Of a stretch of 20,146 nt of DNA, positions 9,705 to 19,500 are shown piece after piece. The position numbers and the translations under genes are program-made. The notes below the pieces were generated by a model, which saw only the letters and a list, made by a program, of their open reading frames with translations, had not been told where the DNA came from and ran no database searches. Source of the stretch: UBA9414 sp958446945 (GTDB taxonomy: Bacteria > Bacillota > Clostridia > Lachnospirales > Lachnospiraceae); the NCBI GenBank assembly GCA_958446945.1, contig CAUCYJ010000020.1, positions 1 through 20,146 of the forward strand, read 5' to 3'. The stretch's first letter is position 1. Every line of letters starts with the position of its first letter.

Positions 9705-9784
9705 TACAACGATATTTTTCTGTATATTTTTTATTCTTTTCGCCACATATTTTTTCATATATTAGCAATTTTCACAAAAAGTGC

Positions 9785-9830
9785 AAAAAAAGATAGTCAT
9801 TGAAACGATTTCTTCAACAACTATCTTTTT
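9785..9830 (-). terminator. Rho-independent terminator of the pilus operon
   Basis: An 11-bp stem, AAAAAGATAGT (9787-9797) with ACTATCTTTTT (9820-9830), has a further TTGAA/TTCAA pairing inside. On the minus strand seven T follow the G/C part of the stem. It lies about 25 bases past the stop of the minor pilin gene. The A-rich side opposite the T run means it could also work in the other direction. Confidence 0.85.
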
Positions 9831-9854
9831 AATTTCAGCCGATCAATCTCTATT

Positions 9855-10469
9855 TTATTTCCTGTTTGCCCTATGTTTCTTAATGGCAAAAAACAGAATC
9901 AGAAAACCACTGATCAACAAAATACATAACAATATCAACACTGGTGCGTAATCTCCTGTCTGCACAGGCTTGTTCTGTTCTACAGAAGTTTTCGGCAATT
10001 CATATCGATTGAGAAAACAAACCGACTCTTTTTTTGTCTCCGCTTCCCCCTGCTCCAATGCCACCACCGTGATTTCCAGTTCCTTAGAAGCATCTGCAGT
10101 ACAATATACCGTCACATTATACACACATGGATCATATGTGTAATACTTTGTACTCCCTTTCTGTTGGGTAATCTCATACTGATAAATACCCGGCTGTGTA
10201 AATTTTATAGATGGAAATTCTTTTTTTCCCTGTCCTTGTATCTCCATCACAACTTGCTGACTCTCTGCCTGTTCCGGCATAGGAGCATTTTGTGTCAGTG
10301 CCTTCATTCGGATTACAAATGTTTCCGGCTGTACAGGCCTGTCACCTTCCAAAACGATTTCAACAGGAAGCCGAAAGCTTGTTTCCATTGCATATACTTG
10401 CATCAGACTTTTGCTGGATAGCAACACCATAATCAAAATAGAAAACAAAGTTCTTTTTATCTTTTTCAC
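9855..10469 (-). CDS. Minor pilin or pilus anchor with FctA-type domain (FctB-like)
   Basis: A 204-residue wall protein. The signal peptide ends near VYA27. One FctA/Spy0128-type domain follows, with the E-box GIYQYEIT (Glu99), TYDPCVYNVTVY, and the terminal FLNRY (Asn154). The sorting signal is PVQTGD (168-173), a transmembrane stretch at 175-195, and a basic tail. The Lys expected in the first strand of this domain appears to be Val or Leu (VEIVLEG, 36-42), so the internal isopeptide bond may be absent. The start is GTG at 10467-10469 with GGAGG 8 bases upstream, inside the sortase gene; an ATG two bases earlier is followed at once by TGA. The gap to the sortase gene is 3 bases. By position and size it matches FctB, which anchors the pilus base to the wall in S. 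pyogenes; that role is inferred. Confidence 0.85.
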   Translation of the reverse strand: MKKIKRTLFSILIMVLLSSKSLMQVYAMETSFRLPVEIVLEGDRPVQPETFVIRMKALTQNAPMPEQAESQQVVMEIQGQGKKEFPSIKFTQPGIYQYEITQQKGSTKYYTYDPCVYNVTVYCTADASKELEITVVALEQGEAETKKESVCFLNRYELPKTSVEQNKPVQTGDYAPVLILLCILLISGFLILFFAIKKHRANRK

Positions 10470-10472
10470 ATA

Positions 10473-11249
10473 TTATTCCTCCCTGTCTGCGTCCTTTTCC
10501 GGTATCATCTGTGCCAAAACCACAGTTCTCGCATCTGTAAATTCCGACGTACATGTAGTCAAAGCTACCACTTGCGGATGTTCACACTTCTCTAAGTCAT
10601 CTAATACATCTTCTCTGGCAAAAAGTGCATGGCTCCGGATATAATCCAGCTGCCCTTCTTTCCATGTCTTTGGCCAATTGCGTAATTGGAAGATGTGGTC
10701 GTCTGAAACCCCGGCAATTAATACAGCTGCAACTTTTAGGCGATAAACCCGATCTGGTAGCAGTAACGTACCAGTATCATTTTTTTTGAAAAATGCCTTC
10801 TTTTTATATAGATCCAAATCTCCAAACATATTTCCACTATCCATATGATGGCCATACAAAAGATGATAAGAATCTGAAAAATCTTTTGCATTCTGGCTGT
10901 CCAGAAAAATACTTCCTGCAAGAGCAAATTCCCCATAAACATCCCGATTAATATAGGTAAGATTCGTTTCTCCCTGCAATACCGGGAAATCAATATGAGT
11001 TCCATCCATAGTAATCCAGGCACATACATCCGGATTGATTGAAAGCAATTTGGAGAAATCTGGTCGTTCTTTATCCGGCTTAAGCTTTAGCATATCCTCC
11101 TGAACATTTTCTGCGGCAGAATAAACTCTATGGTTATCGTTCAAAACAAATAATGCATAGGCAGCGGCAATGATGAAAATAACAATCAGAAAAAAACTGA
11201 TTATAAAATTCAGAAAACGTTGTATATATCCAGAAATCTTATATCCCAC
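10473..11249 (-). CDS. Class B type pilus sortase
   Basis: A 258-residue membrane transpeptidase that would join pilin subunits through their LPXTG-like signals. One N-terminal transmembrane segment (about residues 12-36) anchors it. The class B fold is suggested by ITMDGTHIDFPVLQG and the catalytic triad: His134 in YGHHM, Cys233 in TTCTSEF, and Arg241 in DARTVV. The frame extends 24 codons further upstream to 11321, but that part is hydrophilic and includes half of a perfect hairpin. The GTG at 11247-11249 has AAGGGAG about 8 bases upstream and leads directly into the membrane segment, so I chose it. The gene sits between the backbone and minor pilin genes, as srtC does in FCT loci. Confidence 0.9.
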   Translation of the reverse strand: MGYKISGYIQRFLNFIISFFLIVIFIIAAAYALFVLNDNHRVYSAAENVQEDMLKLKPDKERPDFSKLLSINPDVCAWITMDGTHIDFPVLQGETNLTYINRDVYGEFALAGSIFLDSQNAKDFSDSYHLLYGHHMDSGNMFGDLDLYKKKAFFKKNDTGTLLLPDRVYRLKVAAVLIAGVSDDHIFQLRNWPKTWKEGQLDYIRSHALFAREDVLDDLEKCEHPQVVALTTCTSEFTDARTVVLAQMIPEKDADREE

Positions 11250-11291
11250 TGTTCTGCTCCCTTTCGTCTGTCCGCCTGATTTTGTGCAGAA

Positions 11292-11317
11292 GCTCCTCCG
11301 TGAATCTACGGAGGAGC
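11292..11317 (-). promoter_or_regulatory. Strong hairpin between backbone pilin and sortase genes
   Basis: A perfect 10-bp stem, GCTCCTCCGT (11292-11301) with ACGGAGGAGC (11308-11317), has a 6-base loop. On the minus strand it is followed by TTCTGC rather than a T run, so it is not a classic terminator. It could stabilise the 3' end of the abundant pilin message or lower read-through into the sortase gene (inference). Confidence 0.6.
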
Positions 11318-11343
11318 CCACGACCTGCTTCTTCTATATTTTT

Positions 11344-12660
11344 TTACTCTTCTCTTCTTCTGCGGCTTTTTACAATCATCATACCTGCTCCGAGGACAAC
11401 AAGTGCAAGGATCATGATATATGGAAGCGAATCTAAGTGGATCCCTGTATTTGGTTTCACCATATCGCTGTCTTCATCATTCATTCCCTTACTGTTTGCA
11501 ATGATGATATTGTTATTCGTATCTTTTCCGACTGTACCGGTTGCAGAAAGGCTTTTTCCATGATCCGCCTTAGGCTCACTCGGTGTCGGATTGTCTAATG
11601 CTTTTCCACCACCGTAGTAAGCTACCGTATATCCTTTGGATGGATCATTGAGATTATCTGCTGTCAATTCACCGATATGCTTATCATCCTCTTTTACTGT
11701 ATAAGCTACTCCTGCCGGAACACCACTAAATACAACTGTCTGGTCATCTTTCATTGAGAGGTTTACCGTTGCTGTATATCCTTGTGCATCATCTCCTGTC
11801 CATCCAGATCCTTCACCCACTTTTTTAATAGATCCGCCGGTATAGCTAATATCACTGCGAACTGGTTTTTCTGAAGTCAAGGTTACTGTTACATCAAAGT
11901 TCTGATCGTGACTTGCAAGCGGTCCACGTACCTGTTTCATAATTTTAAATTTTGCCAGTTCTGCTGCATCTGGATCCTGACCATCTGGTCCCGGAATTGG
12001 TGTGATCGGATCTGGTTTGTCCGGATCTGGAGTTGGAATCGGGTTCGGATTTGGTTCTGGTTTCGGATCTGGAGACTCTGGATCAATTTCTCCATCTAAC
12101 AGATATTTGTTTTTAAAATCACCTTTTTTATTTCCATTGTCTTGAGTGTTATCATTTCCTGCTCCGATTCCGGCATCTTCCGATGTGACCGTTACAAATT
12201 TTTTCAGATCTCCTCCATCATATTTTACGACAACCTGAATATAAACGGCTTTCTTATCGTATACTACACCTGCGGAATCTTTGGAATCTGGTGTATGTGC
12301 AGACGGAGACTGCTCTTTAATCTCATAGTTATATTTACCAGGTACTGTGTAAGTCGGTACTGTCACTGCAATATCATTTGTAATCGCACTTACTTTTAAA
12401 TCTGCCACACTCAAGTTCGGCGCTGCACTTATGTCTACAGGTGCTGCTTTACAAGTAGATACAAATTTCAAAGTTTCATCTGGATATTGTTCTGCGAGTG
12501 CATTCTCATCTAATTTCACATATTTTTTTTCAATTTTAAACTCCGATGGTTGGTTCGCCAAGCTTCCTTCGGTAGGATAATTTGATGGTGCTGCAAATAC
12601 TGGGATACTCATGCAAAATGCTAATACTATGGCCAGTATTGCTGACAATTTTTTCTTCAT
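11344..12660 (-). CDS. Backbone (major) pilin, FctA-like, LPXTG-like anchor
   Basis: A 438-residue pilin, exported by a signal peptide cut near VFA23. Domain 1 (about 35-188) is Spy0128/FctA-like: Lys45/46 in KIEKKYVK, the E-box GKYNYEIKE (Glu113), and FKNKY (Asn184). These can form a self-made Lys-Asn isopeptide bond. A Pro/Asp/Glu-rich linker covers about 192-233. Domain 2 (about 235-390) again has a Lys (MKQVRG), YTVKE (Glu324) and IIIANSKG (Asn389). The sorting signal is KPNTG (402-406), followed by IHLD, a membrane segment and RRRREE. An in-frame ATG lies 6 codons upstream, but AAAAGGAG overlaps that codon and stands 7 bases from the ATG at 12658-12660, which decides the start. It probably forms the polymerised shaft. 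It follows the SipA-like gene by 45 bases. Confidence 0.9.
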   Translation of the reverse strand: MKKKLSAILAIVLAFCMSIPVFAAPSNYPTEGSLANQPSEFKIEKKYVKLDENALAEQYPDETLKFVSTCKAAPVDISAAPNLSVADLKVSAITNDIAVTVPTYTVPGKYNYEIKEQSPSAHTPDSKDSAGVVYDKKAVYIQVVVKYDGGDLKKFVTVTSEDAGIGAGNDNTQDNGNKKGDFKNKYLLDGEIDPESPDPKPEPNPNPIPTPDPDKPDPITPIPGPDGQDPDAAELAKFKIMKQVRGPLASHDQNFDVTVTLTSEKPVRSDISYTGGSIKKVGEGSGWTGDDAQGYTATVNLSMKDDQTVVFSGVPAGVAYTVKEDDKHIGELTADNLNDPSKGYTVAYYGGGKALDNPTPSEPKADHGKSLSATGTVGKDTNNNIIIANSKGMNDEDSDMVKPNTGIHLDSLPYIMILALVVLGAGMMIVKSRRRREE

Positions 12661-12705
12661 AGTTTTTCTCCTTTTCATCGTATATTTACAAGTTTCTCTG
12701 CAAAG

Positions 12706-13260
12706 TTAAAATCCTCTGCGGCGGACAATGGTAATGACCTTGCCCTTGATCGCTTCTTCCGGCAGTGGACCAAAGTCCCTGCTGTCAGAAGATTGTGTGC
12801 GGTAGTCGCCGAGAACGAAAACATACCCTTCCGGCACTTGAAAAGGATATTTCAGAAGTGTCTTAGGTTCGGTAGGATAAAGGATCTCACCGGATTGCAC
12901 TGTACCGTTGACATACAGATGACCTTCCTCATCCATATCTACATAATCGCTTCCCTTTGCTACCACACGGGATGCACAGATTTCCCTGTCCATCTCATAC
13001 AGGATCAAATCGTCCTTTTGGATTTCCTTCTCTAACCGAAATCCAAGAACGAGATCCCCATCTTTCAACGATGGAAACATCGCATTTCCATTAAGCTGAC
13101 AGATCAGAAACACTTTGGAAAACAGGATGTAAAACAGAAGTACCAGCCCTGCCAGCCGCAATCCGAGATCCAACCAGCCTCTGCGGTCCAGAATCGCATT
13201 TCTTCGTCGCTGAATCACCTGTGCTGCTGTCAGTTCTGTATTTGGGTGTTTTCTCTTCAT
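12706..13260 (-). CDS. Signal-peptidase-like pilus assembly protein without catalytic dyad (SipA-like)
   Basis: A 184-residue protein with the S26 signal peptidase I fold. It has an N-terminal membrane segment (about 32-54), a box B-like GNAMFPSLKDGD (58-69) and the terminal box GDYRTQSSDSRDFGPL (151-166). The catalytic Ser, normally in GxSMxPT, is Ala60. The general-base Lys, normally in KRVIG, is Ser97 in ASRVVA. Both residues of the dyad therefore appear to be lost while the surrounding fold is kept. S. pyogenes SipA (also called LepA) has the same kind of loss and is needed for pilus polymerisation, so a chaperone-like role next to the sortase is likely. The start ATG overlaps the stop of the upstream small gene (TGATG), suggesting translational coupling; its own binding site (GGAGAG) is distant. 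Cleavage of signal peptides is unlikely. Confidence 0.88.
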   Translation of the reverse strand: MKRKHPNTELTAAQVIQRRRNAILDRRGWLDLGLRLAGLVLLFYILFSKVFLICQLNGNAMFPSLKDGDLVLGFRLEKEIQKDDLILYEMDREICASRVVAKGSDYVDMDEEGHLYVNGTVQSGEILYPTEPKTLLKYPFQVPEGYVFVLGDYRTQSSDSRDFGPLPEEAIKGKVITIVRRRGF

Positions 13261-13496
13261 CAGTCAGAATTCTCTCCGCGGACTTTGGTGCGCTCTTTTA
13301 ACAAAAGATCATATCTTTTTCGCTCCCATGCAAGCGCCTCCTCATATAGATGATTCAACTCCTGTATTTTCTTCCAAACATCCGCCTCATCTACCCCAAA
13401 GAGCCTTTTTTTGAACTTCACTTGTTCTAAATATTCTGTAATCCTGTTTTCCTGTTGTCTTTCCGGATCTTTTTTTATATTTTTTTTGGAATCTAT
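13260..13496 (-). CDS. Small charged protein of the pilus operon, apparent AUA start
   Basis: An open frame of 78 residues fills the gap between the tip adhesin and SipA-like genes. It is rich in Lys, Glu and Arg, has no signal peptide, and is probably a helical cytoplasmic protein. The core is FKKRLFGVDEADVWKKI followed by QELNHLYEEALAWERKR, which looks like a conserved folded segment. The frame has no ATG, GTG or TTG near its 5' end. A perfect AGGAGG (13504-13509) stands 7 bases before ATA at 13494-13496, where a start would be expected. The nearby GTG is in another frame and meets TAG two codons later. Either AUA is used or an ATG has been lost by point mutation. Its stop TGA overlaps the next ATG by one base. 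Two A runs (8 and 7) follow the start. Function unknown. Confidence 0.65.
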   Translation of the reverse strand: MDSKKNIKKDPERQQENRITEYLEQVKFKKRLFGVDEADVWKKIQELNHLYEEALAWERKRYDLLLKERTKVRGENSD

Positions 13497-13503
13497 CGCA
13501 CTC

Positions 13504-13509
13504 CCTCCT
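13504..13509 (-). promoter_or_regulatory. Ribosome binding site AGGAGG ahead of the AUA codon
   Basis: A perfect AGGAGG directly after the stop of the tip adhesin gene. It is 7 bases from ATA (13494-13496), and only 2 bases from a GTG whose frame closes at once. It therefore points to the 78-codon frame. Confidence 0.7.
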
Positions 13510-16500
13510 TTATTCTCTCTCTATTCGGTTTTTCTTTCTTCTCCAGAAAAACAAAACAGCGGTAATACTTATAAGAATCAACATCCATACATACAGGTTC
13601 TTATCTAAATGAATTCCCGTATCTGGTGTTGCATCTTCTGTATTTTTGTTTGTGACTTTCAGTTCTACCACATCTCCCGGCATTCCGGTAATTTCACAAG
13701 TCATAACGGCTATATTTTGATCTTTATTTTCCAATGCAGGAGTTTCTACTAAGTAACTGCCGTCTTGATTTTTTTGCGAAATCGAAATATCGTATTTTAA
13801 TGTATCAACGGCCTCCCTAATCTCAAGCTCAGAACCAATCTCTACATGCTGTAACGTAATCGCATCACCATCTTTCAGAGAAGCAGTTACCGTCTTACTC
13901 ATTGTCATGCCGTCTTCCCAATAAAGAATCTCCATGGCAAATGGCTTATCATGCTCTCCAAATGGACCGGTGACTTCCTTGGAAATCTTAACAGTCACTC
14001 CTCCTTTGTGCGGATGATTGACCACATGCCTATCCGCAAGAGGCTTCCAGATATTCGTCTGTGGATTTTTTTCGTACAAGAACAAAATCTCATCTTCGAC
14101 ATCTACCATGTACAATGCCATATTATCCTGATACTGTGTCTTCCCTGTCTCTCCTTTATTCGGAGTAGTGGATTCTACCATCCAGTATCTGCCTTTTTTC
14201 ATCTCTTTTGGCAATTGTAGCATTCCTTTTTCATCTGTCTTATATCCCCGGTCGTTCACCGGCTGACACTTCTTCCCATCCTTTTTCAGAACTACTTCAC
14301 CATTCTTAGAATCTTCATCATATTCTACCGTATATCCCGTGTCGTCTACATATTCCGAAGTCCCTTCCTTATACGGTACTTCATAGAACATAAATTCCGC
14401 ACCTGCAAGACGATTTCTTGGAAGATCATCTGTCTTTAAGAAACTTCGTTCTGCCAGATTGAAATGTAAATTCTGCACTTCCAGTTCTATTTTGGAAATG
14501 TTCTGGAATTCGTTCTCATTCTTCGGTGACAATAACTGTCCCGTCGAATCTTTGTACTGAATCTCAGGATAAATGACTTCGTAGTACAGGAATCCATCTC
14601 CAAACTCTGGAGAATAGTGTGTTTTTCCAATTTCAACTTCTTCTATTTTATATTCCACCGGCTTCTTATCCAAAAACAGCGGAACTTTATCGACCGTGTA
14701 TTCCCAACCATTTTCTTCATTCAGAAGGAACTCTTGTCCGGTAGAAATTCCATCTCGGTACAAGCGTATTTTTACCTGCTTTTCCGTCAATGCATCGTTT
14801 TTGTTCTCCCACATCTTTTTTATATGCAGGCTGCTTGTTTTTGAAAAATTTCGGATATTCAGACTTGTATCTCCCCGTGGTATTAATACCGCCTTGCCAT
14901 CTATCTGTCCATTTTCCGGAGCTATGACAGCCTCTTGATTCTCTCCGGCTTTTCTGTCTACCAGTTTTGCCTCTGTAATTTTAAATGCTCCGTTTGCGAT
15001 CTCTACAGTGATCTGTACATCTCCTGTATCCACGTATCCTGTTGGTACATTTGTTTCCCGCAGCAAATAGGTTTCTGTCGCTGTCCGATTCTTTCCTGTT
15101 TCATCCTGTAATGGAATGATAAGTTCTGCAATTCCATTTTTATCCGTTGTGATCGAATCTTTCTTAGCGCCGTCCAGACTGACATCAAAGGTAATTTTCT
15201 CCATTCCCTCTCCGGTAGACGCATCAAATTTATTCAGCGTAAGCACTCCCGGTTTCTGATAACGGTTTTCCAGTTCAATAGTAAGTGATTCTCCTCCACG
15301 CCCCATACCACGACCTGTGAATTTAATTCCACTATCCGGATACAATTCCCAGGAATTTACATTTTCTCCCTGCTCATGGGAATTGTGAACATTATACCAA
15401 CCTGAGAACTTTACTTTTGGATTATCTGGCTTATAATTGTGTTCTTTTAAAGTGTACTTCCAAAATGGATCTGCTTTGACAATCCATGTACAACTTGTAT
15501 GTGTTTTATCATCCCACGTTCCTACAATCTCCGTTGGTAACTCTTCCGCTGCAGAAGCTTTCGCATCCGTTGTCTGTCCGCCCTCTGAAGGAAGCACAAG
15601 CTTCATATGCTGATGAAATGCCGGCGGTTGTGGCGTTCCATCTGAAAACGTTTCATCCATATCGATGCCGATGTAATAATTTTTCTTGATTGCTTCAATC
15701 TCTTCCGGCATTCCAACGAAATCTTTCTTTACTGTCAGATATCCGTTTTTTGCTACAATACGTCCATCAATATGCCATCCATCTGACATTTCGCTTTTGA
15801 ACGAATACCAGTAAATTGTAAAGAATTCTGTATCTAATTTTGAGGAAGGGATCTCCTTGTCACCGATGCGGATTGTACGCCCACTTTCCCGGATTGTCTG
15901 GAACACTTCTTCATCAGAAGGGATCTTGTCTATCTTATAGATATAATCTCCATTCCCTATGTATCCAGGATCTGGTCTTGTTCCTTGAAGCAGCTCCATC
16001 ACTCTCTTATGTCCATTTGCATAATGTTCCCATGTGGTTGGATTCTTATTTCCGAGAACCGGAACATCATGTAAGATGCTTGCCTTTATATTACAGTTTG
16101 CCACCGCAACCGCGCTTGTATAGTCATCTTCATTCACTGACGGCAAAGCCACCGAACCATCTTCCGGCATCGCCGACTTACAGATATAAAACTGTACTTG
16201 CCTTCGGCTTCGGTCACTCACCTTATTCCATGCCGCATAGAAAACGATCGGTTCCTGCGCGTTCTTCCTAATCTCTGAAAGTTTTGCTCCCGCATCACAT
16301 TCCTGCCAGCGCCCTTTGCTATCTCTGTAATCCCAATGATCAAATTCATACTGTTCCAGCTCTTTACTGTCATTGTCTTCGTGGTCATAAGTCAGCGGAT
16401 ATGGTGATTTGATCTTATACTCTTCTTCATCCTGCCCCTCCGGAATGTCTTCTGTAAATCTTGTCTTGTTTCCAACCTGAGGTGTCAACTTGGCTTCTTT

Positions 16501-19500
16501 TGGAAGCTTCTTCATATAACGAGTCGTATCGTAGATTACCCTAACTGTATTCGAATCCTGCGGCTTATCTGCGACAACCTTATAGGATGAGGCGATACTT
16601 GACCATTCAAATTTCAATTTATCATCTCCGGATGGTGTCGGGAGAATATCATCCACATTTTTGTCATCAGATGTACAACTCCAAATAATATTCTTTCCCT
16701 GATACTCTCCTTCCAGTGTCGCTTTCTTCGGAACTTCTACACTATAATGTTCTCCATGAGCTATATATTGTCTCAAAACAGCCTGTCCTTTTGTCAGGTT
16801 CAGTGGATCCATCACTTCCACCAGATGGAAGCTTCCCTCCACATCAAAATGTCGTCCTGCAACTCCGATCTGAGCCGAGAGCCCTGTCAACCGGTCAAAA
16901 TAGTTCTCAATTTTATCCGGATTCAATGGGTTTGGCTGTGAAAAATAATAGACCGATACATCGCGCCCCTTTTTCAGAACAGGAATATACCATGTGCCGT
17001 CGTTATCTTTGTAAGGGTGTTGTACAAATACTCGAGTATCTGTCGCATAACCAAACAATATTTTTTCCTTCCCATCTGCTCCCGGTTCCAATTTCTCCGG
17101 AGTAAATCCAAACTCCTTGTAAACCTGTGAAATTGTGTCATCTTTTCTGGCTCTCAGATAATATCGGCTGTCACGTCCACTGTTTGCTTTTGTGATGTAA
17201 TGCTGCTCAGCATTGATATTTTTTACCAGCTTATAATCTCCATCGATAAATACATAAAAACTGATATTCGCTTCTTTTGTCTCCGCCGGCTTTTCTGTGT
17301 TATCTGGAACAATCACATACGGACGTACCGCATCCTCCGGCTGGATCGTAAAACTCATTGTATGGTCAGCTTCATTTTTTACTCCGGTAATCCCCGAAAG
17401 TGTACCATCTTCTCTTCTACATTCCCAATTTACTTCCTTCGTCTGCCCTTCCACACGCGGCTTAGTACTGACAGTTCTTGTAAGCGTTGTTTTTCTTGCT
17501 ACAAAATCCATAGCTGGAAGATTCACTAAATCTGTAGGACTATAGACCTGTCCATCCTCATCCTGCACTGTCACACTGTAAAATCCGTTATACCGGTTAT
17601 CGTGGTATTCCATCAGTGTCTTTACATTCAAAAGAGGTAAGATCTCCCCATCCGGCAGATAGTACACATCCATTGGCTCTCCGGTCTTTCCTATATAAAT
17701 ACAATCATGACCATTTTGTGTATATTTACCTGCATTATGAATACTGTCATAATCTCTCTTAGAATAATAAAAACGCTCTCGGCTTCCATTTTGGATAGAA
17801 CCATCATAATGAAACTTTTCTAAGTATTTTGTTAATTGTTCATTAGAAATATAATAATAAGTAGTTCCCGGCTTACTTGTAGTATCTTTCAGAACAGGAA
17901 CTTCTGCCTGCTCTACATTGTATCTCTCATAATCTACAAACGTGTAAAATTTGATATTCAAGGTCTCCGGTGCAAATGTATTACATGCAATGGTATACGG
18001 CTGTTCTATCCTCTGAATATTAAATCCCAGTCCCTGATCACTTTTTACCGGCTGGATCGTCTTTTTCTCATCCTCACTGACACAAAGCCATTCACTTGCC
18101 TGTGTCTCTCCCGGATCGACTGTGATTGTGACATCATCGTCTTTCTTATGGTAAGTCACAGTTCGGCTTCCATCCGGATGTATAACTGTCACAGAATAAA
18201 AGCTGTGCCTGTTTTGCTTCAGCTGCTCCGGATTATTCTCCGGTACTTCTTCACTTCTATCCGCGCCTTTCGGCATATAATAAACATCTGTTGGTACAGT
18301 CGTGTTTTGATTTTCCAATGTATAGGATACGTATTGCTTTCCTTTATAAGTTTCCATTGCCGCATGGGCTAACGTCTTCTCTCCACGGACTGCATATGGA
18401 AAAAATTTACCGAACTGCTTGTCTGTTTCTTTCAGACCATATTCTTTATAAATCTCTGCCAGATCGCTGACAGAAAGAAAACATCTACCCTGGCGATTCC
18501 ACTTATACACTTTTTTCAGCGAATCACTTGGCAGCTTTCGGATCTCGTTGTCTACATATACATAAAACTGAAGATCAAATGCTGTCTGATCCGCTCTTTG
18601 TATCACATAAGACTGCGAGATATTTCCGATTGTAAACTTTGTCTGATTTCCAGCTTCTACAGTCCCATCTATGACGGTATCATCCGCTCCGATACAGGTC
18701 CATTCAATCCGATCCGTCTGTTCTGCCGACTCAGGATTAAAATCAGACACCGTCATTTCCATTGTAGTTCCCGTCAGCGCATAGCGAATCCGATCTTGTC
18801 CTTCGCCGCTTACTTCCACGGAATAGAAAGAATTATCTTTTTTTACTGCTTTCTCTAAAGTCAGATATCCACCTTTTCCATTCGGGAGATAGTAAACATC
18901 TACCGGTACGCCTTGCTGATTCTCCCCATCATTATATGAAACATACGTTTTTCCAGAATCTGTATCTTCATGAACTGTTCCGTATTCTATTCCCTTTTTT
19001 CCTCTGTAAGCAGATACAAACTTATGATATGCATCTGGATTCTGCCCATCATTTCCTCTTGTGAATCCAAATTCTTCATACACCGATACCAGATCATCTA
19101 CAGAAATTCCATGATATGTCGTTCGTCCATCCTTCCATGTGGCAATGCCGGTAATTCCATTGTTCTGAAGTTTTACCTTTTCCCCACCGATGATAATGTA
19201 AAAGTCAATATCAAACCCCTGCGCAATCTCCTGAAGCTTCGATACCTCCTCTTTCTCTTCCTGCTGCTCAGATGATTTTTCTGTTTCTGGTGCAGCTGCT
19301 TCTGGAATATTTTCCTTTTTCGGATCAGTTTCTTTTTCCGGGATACTTTCTTCCTCTGGAAGCTCTTCTTTTTCCGGGATACTTTCTTCCTCCGGAACTT
19401 CTTCTTTTTCCGGAACACTTCCTTCTTCCGGAAGGTCTTCTTTTTCTGGAGTACTTTCCCCTTCCGGGATGACTTCTTCCGGAATCGTTCCTTCCTCTAA

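Noticed and set aside
10776..10784. A8 runs in the sortase, backbone pilin and small genes as phase-variation tracts
   Set aside because: Short A or T runs are common in AT-rich Firmicutes genes and code for Lys here; unlike the G9 tract they do not stand out.
11250..11321. Longer sortase start (24 extra residues, to 11321)
   Set aside because: The extension is hydrophilic, runs through the right-hand arm of a perfect hairpin, and is not next to a good ribosome binding site. The GTG at 11247-11249 has AAGGGAG at proper distance.
12661..12678. Backbone pilin start at the first in-frame ATG (12676-12678)
   Set aside because: The AAAAGGAG ribosome binding site overlaps that codon and serves the ATG 18 bases further on, which gives a normal signal peptide.
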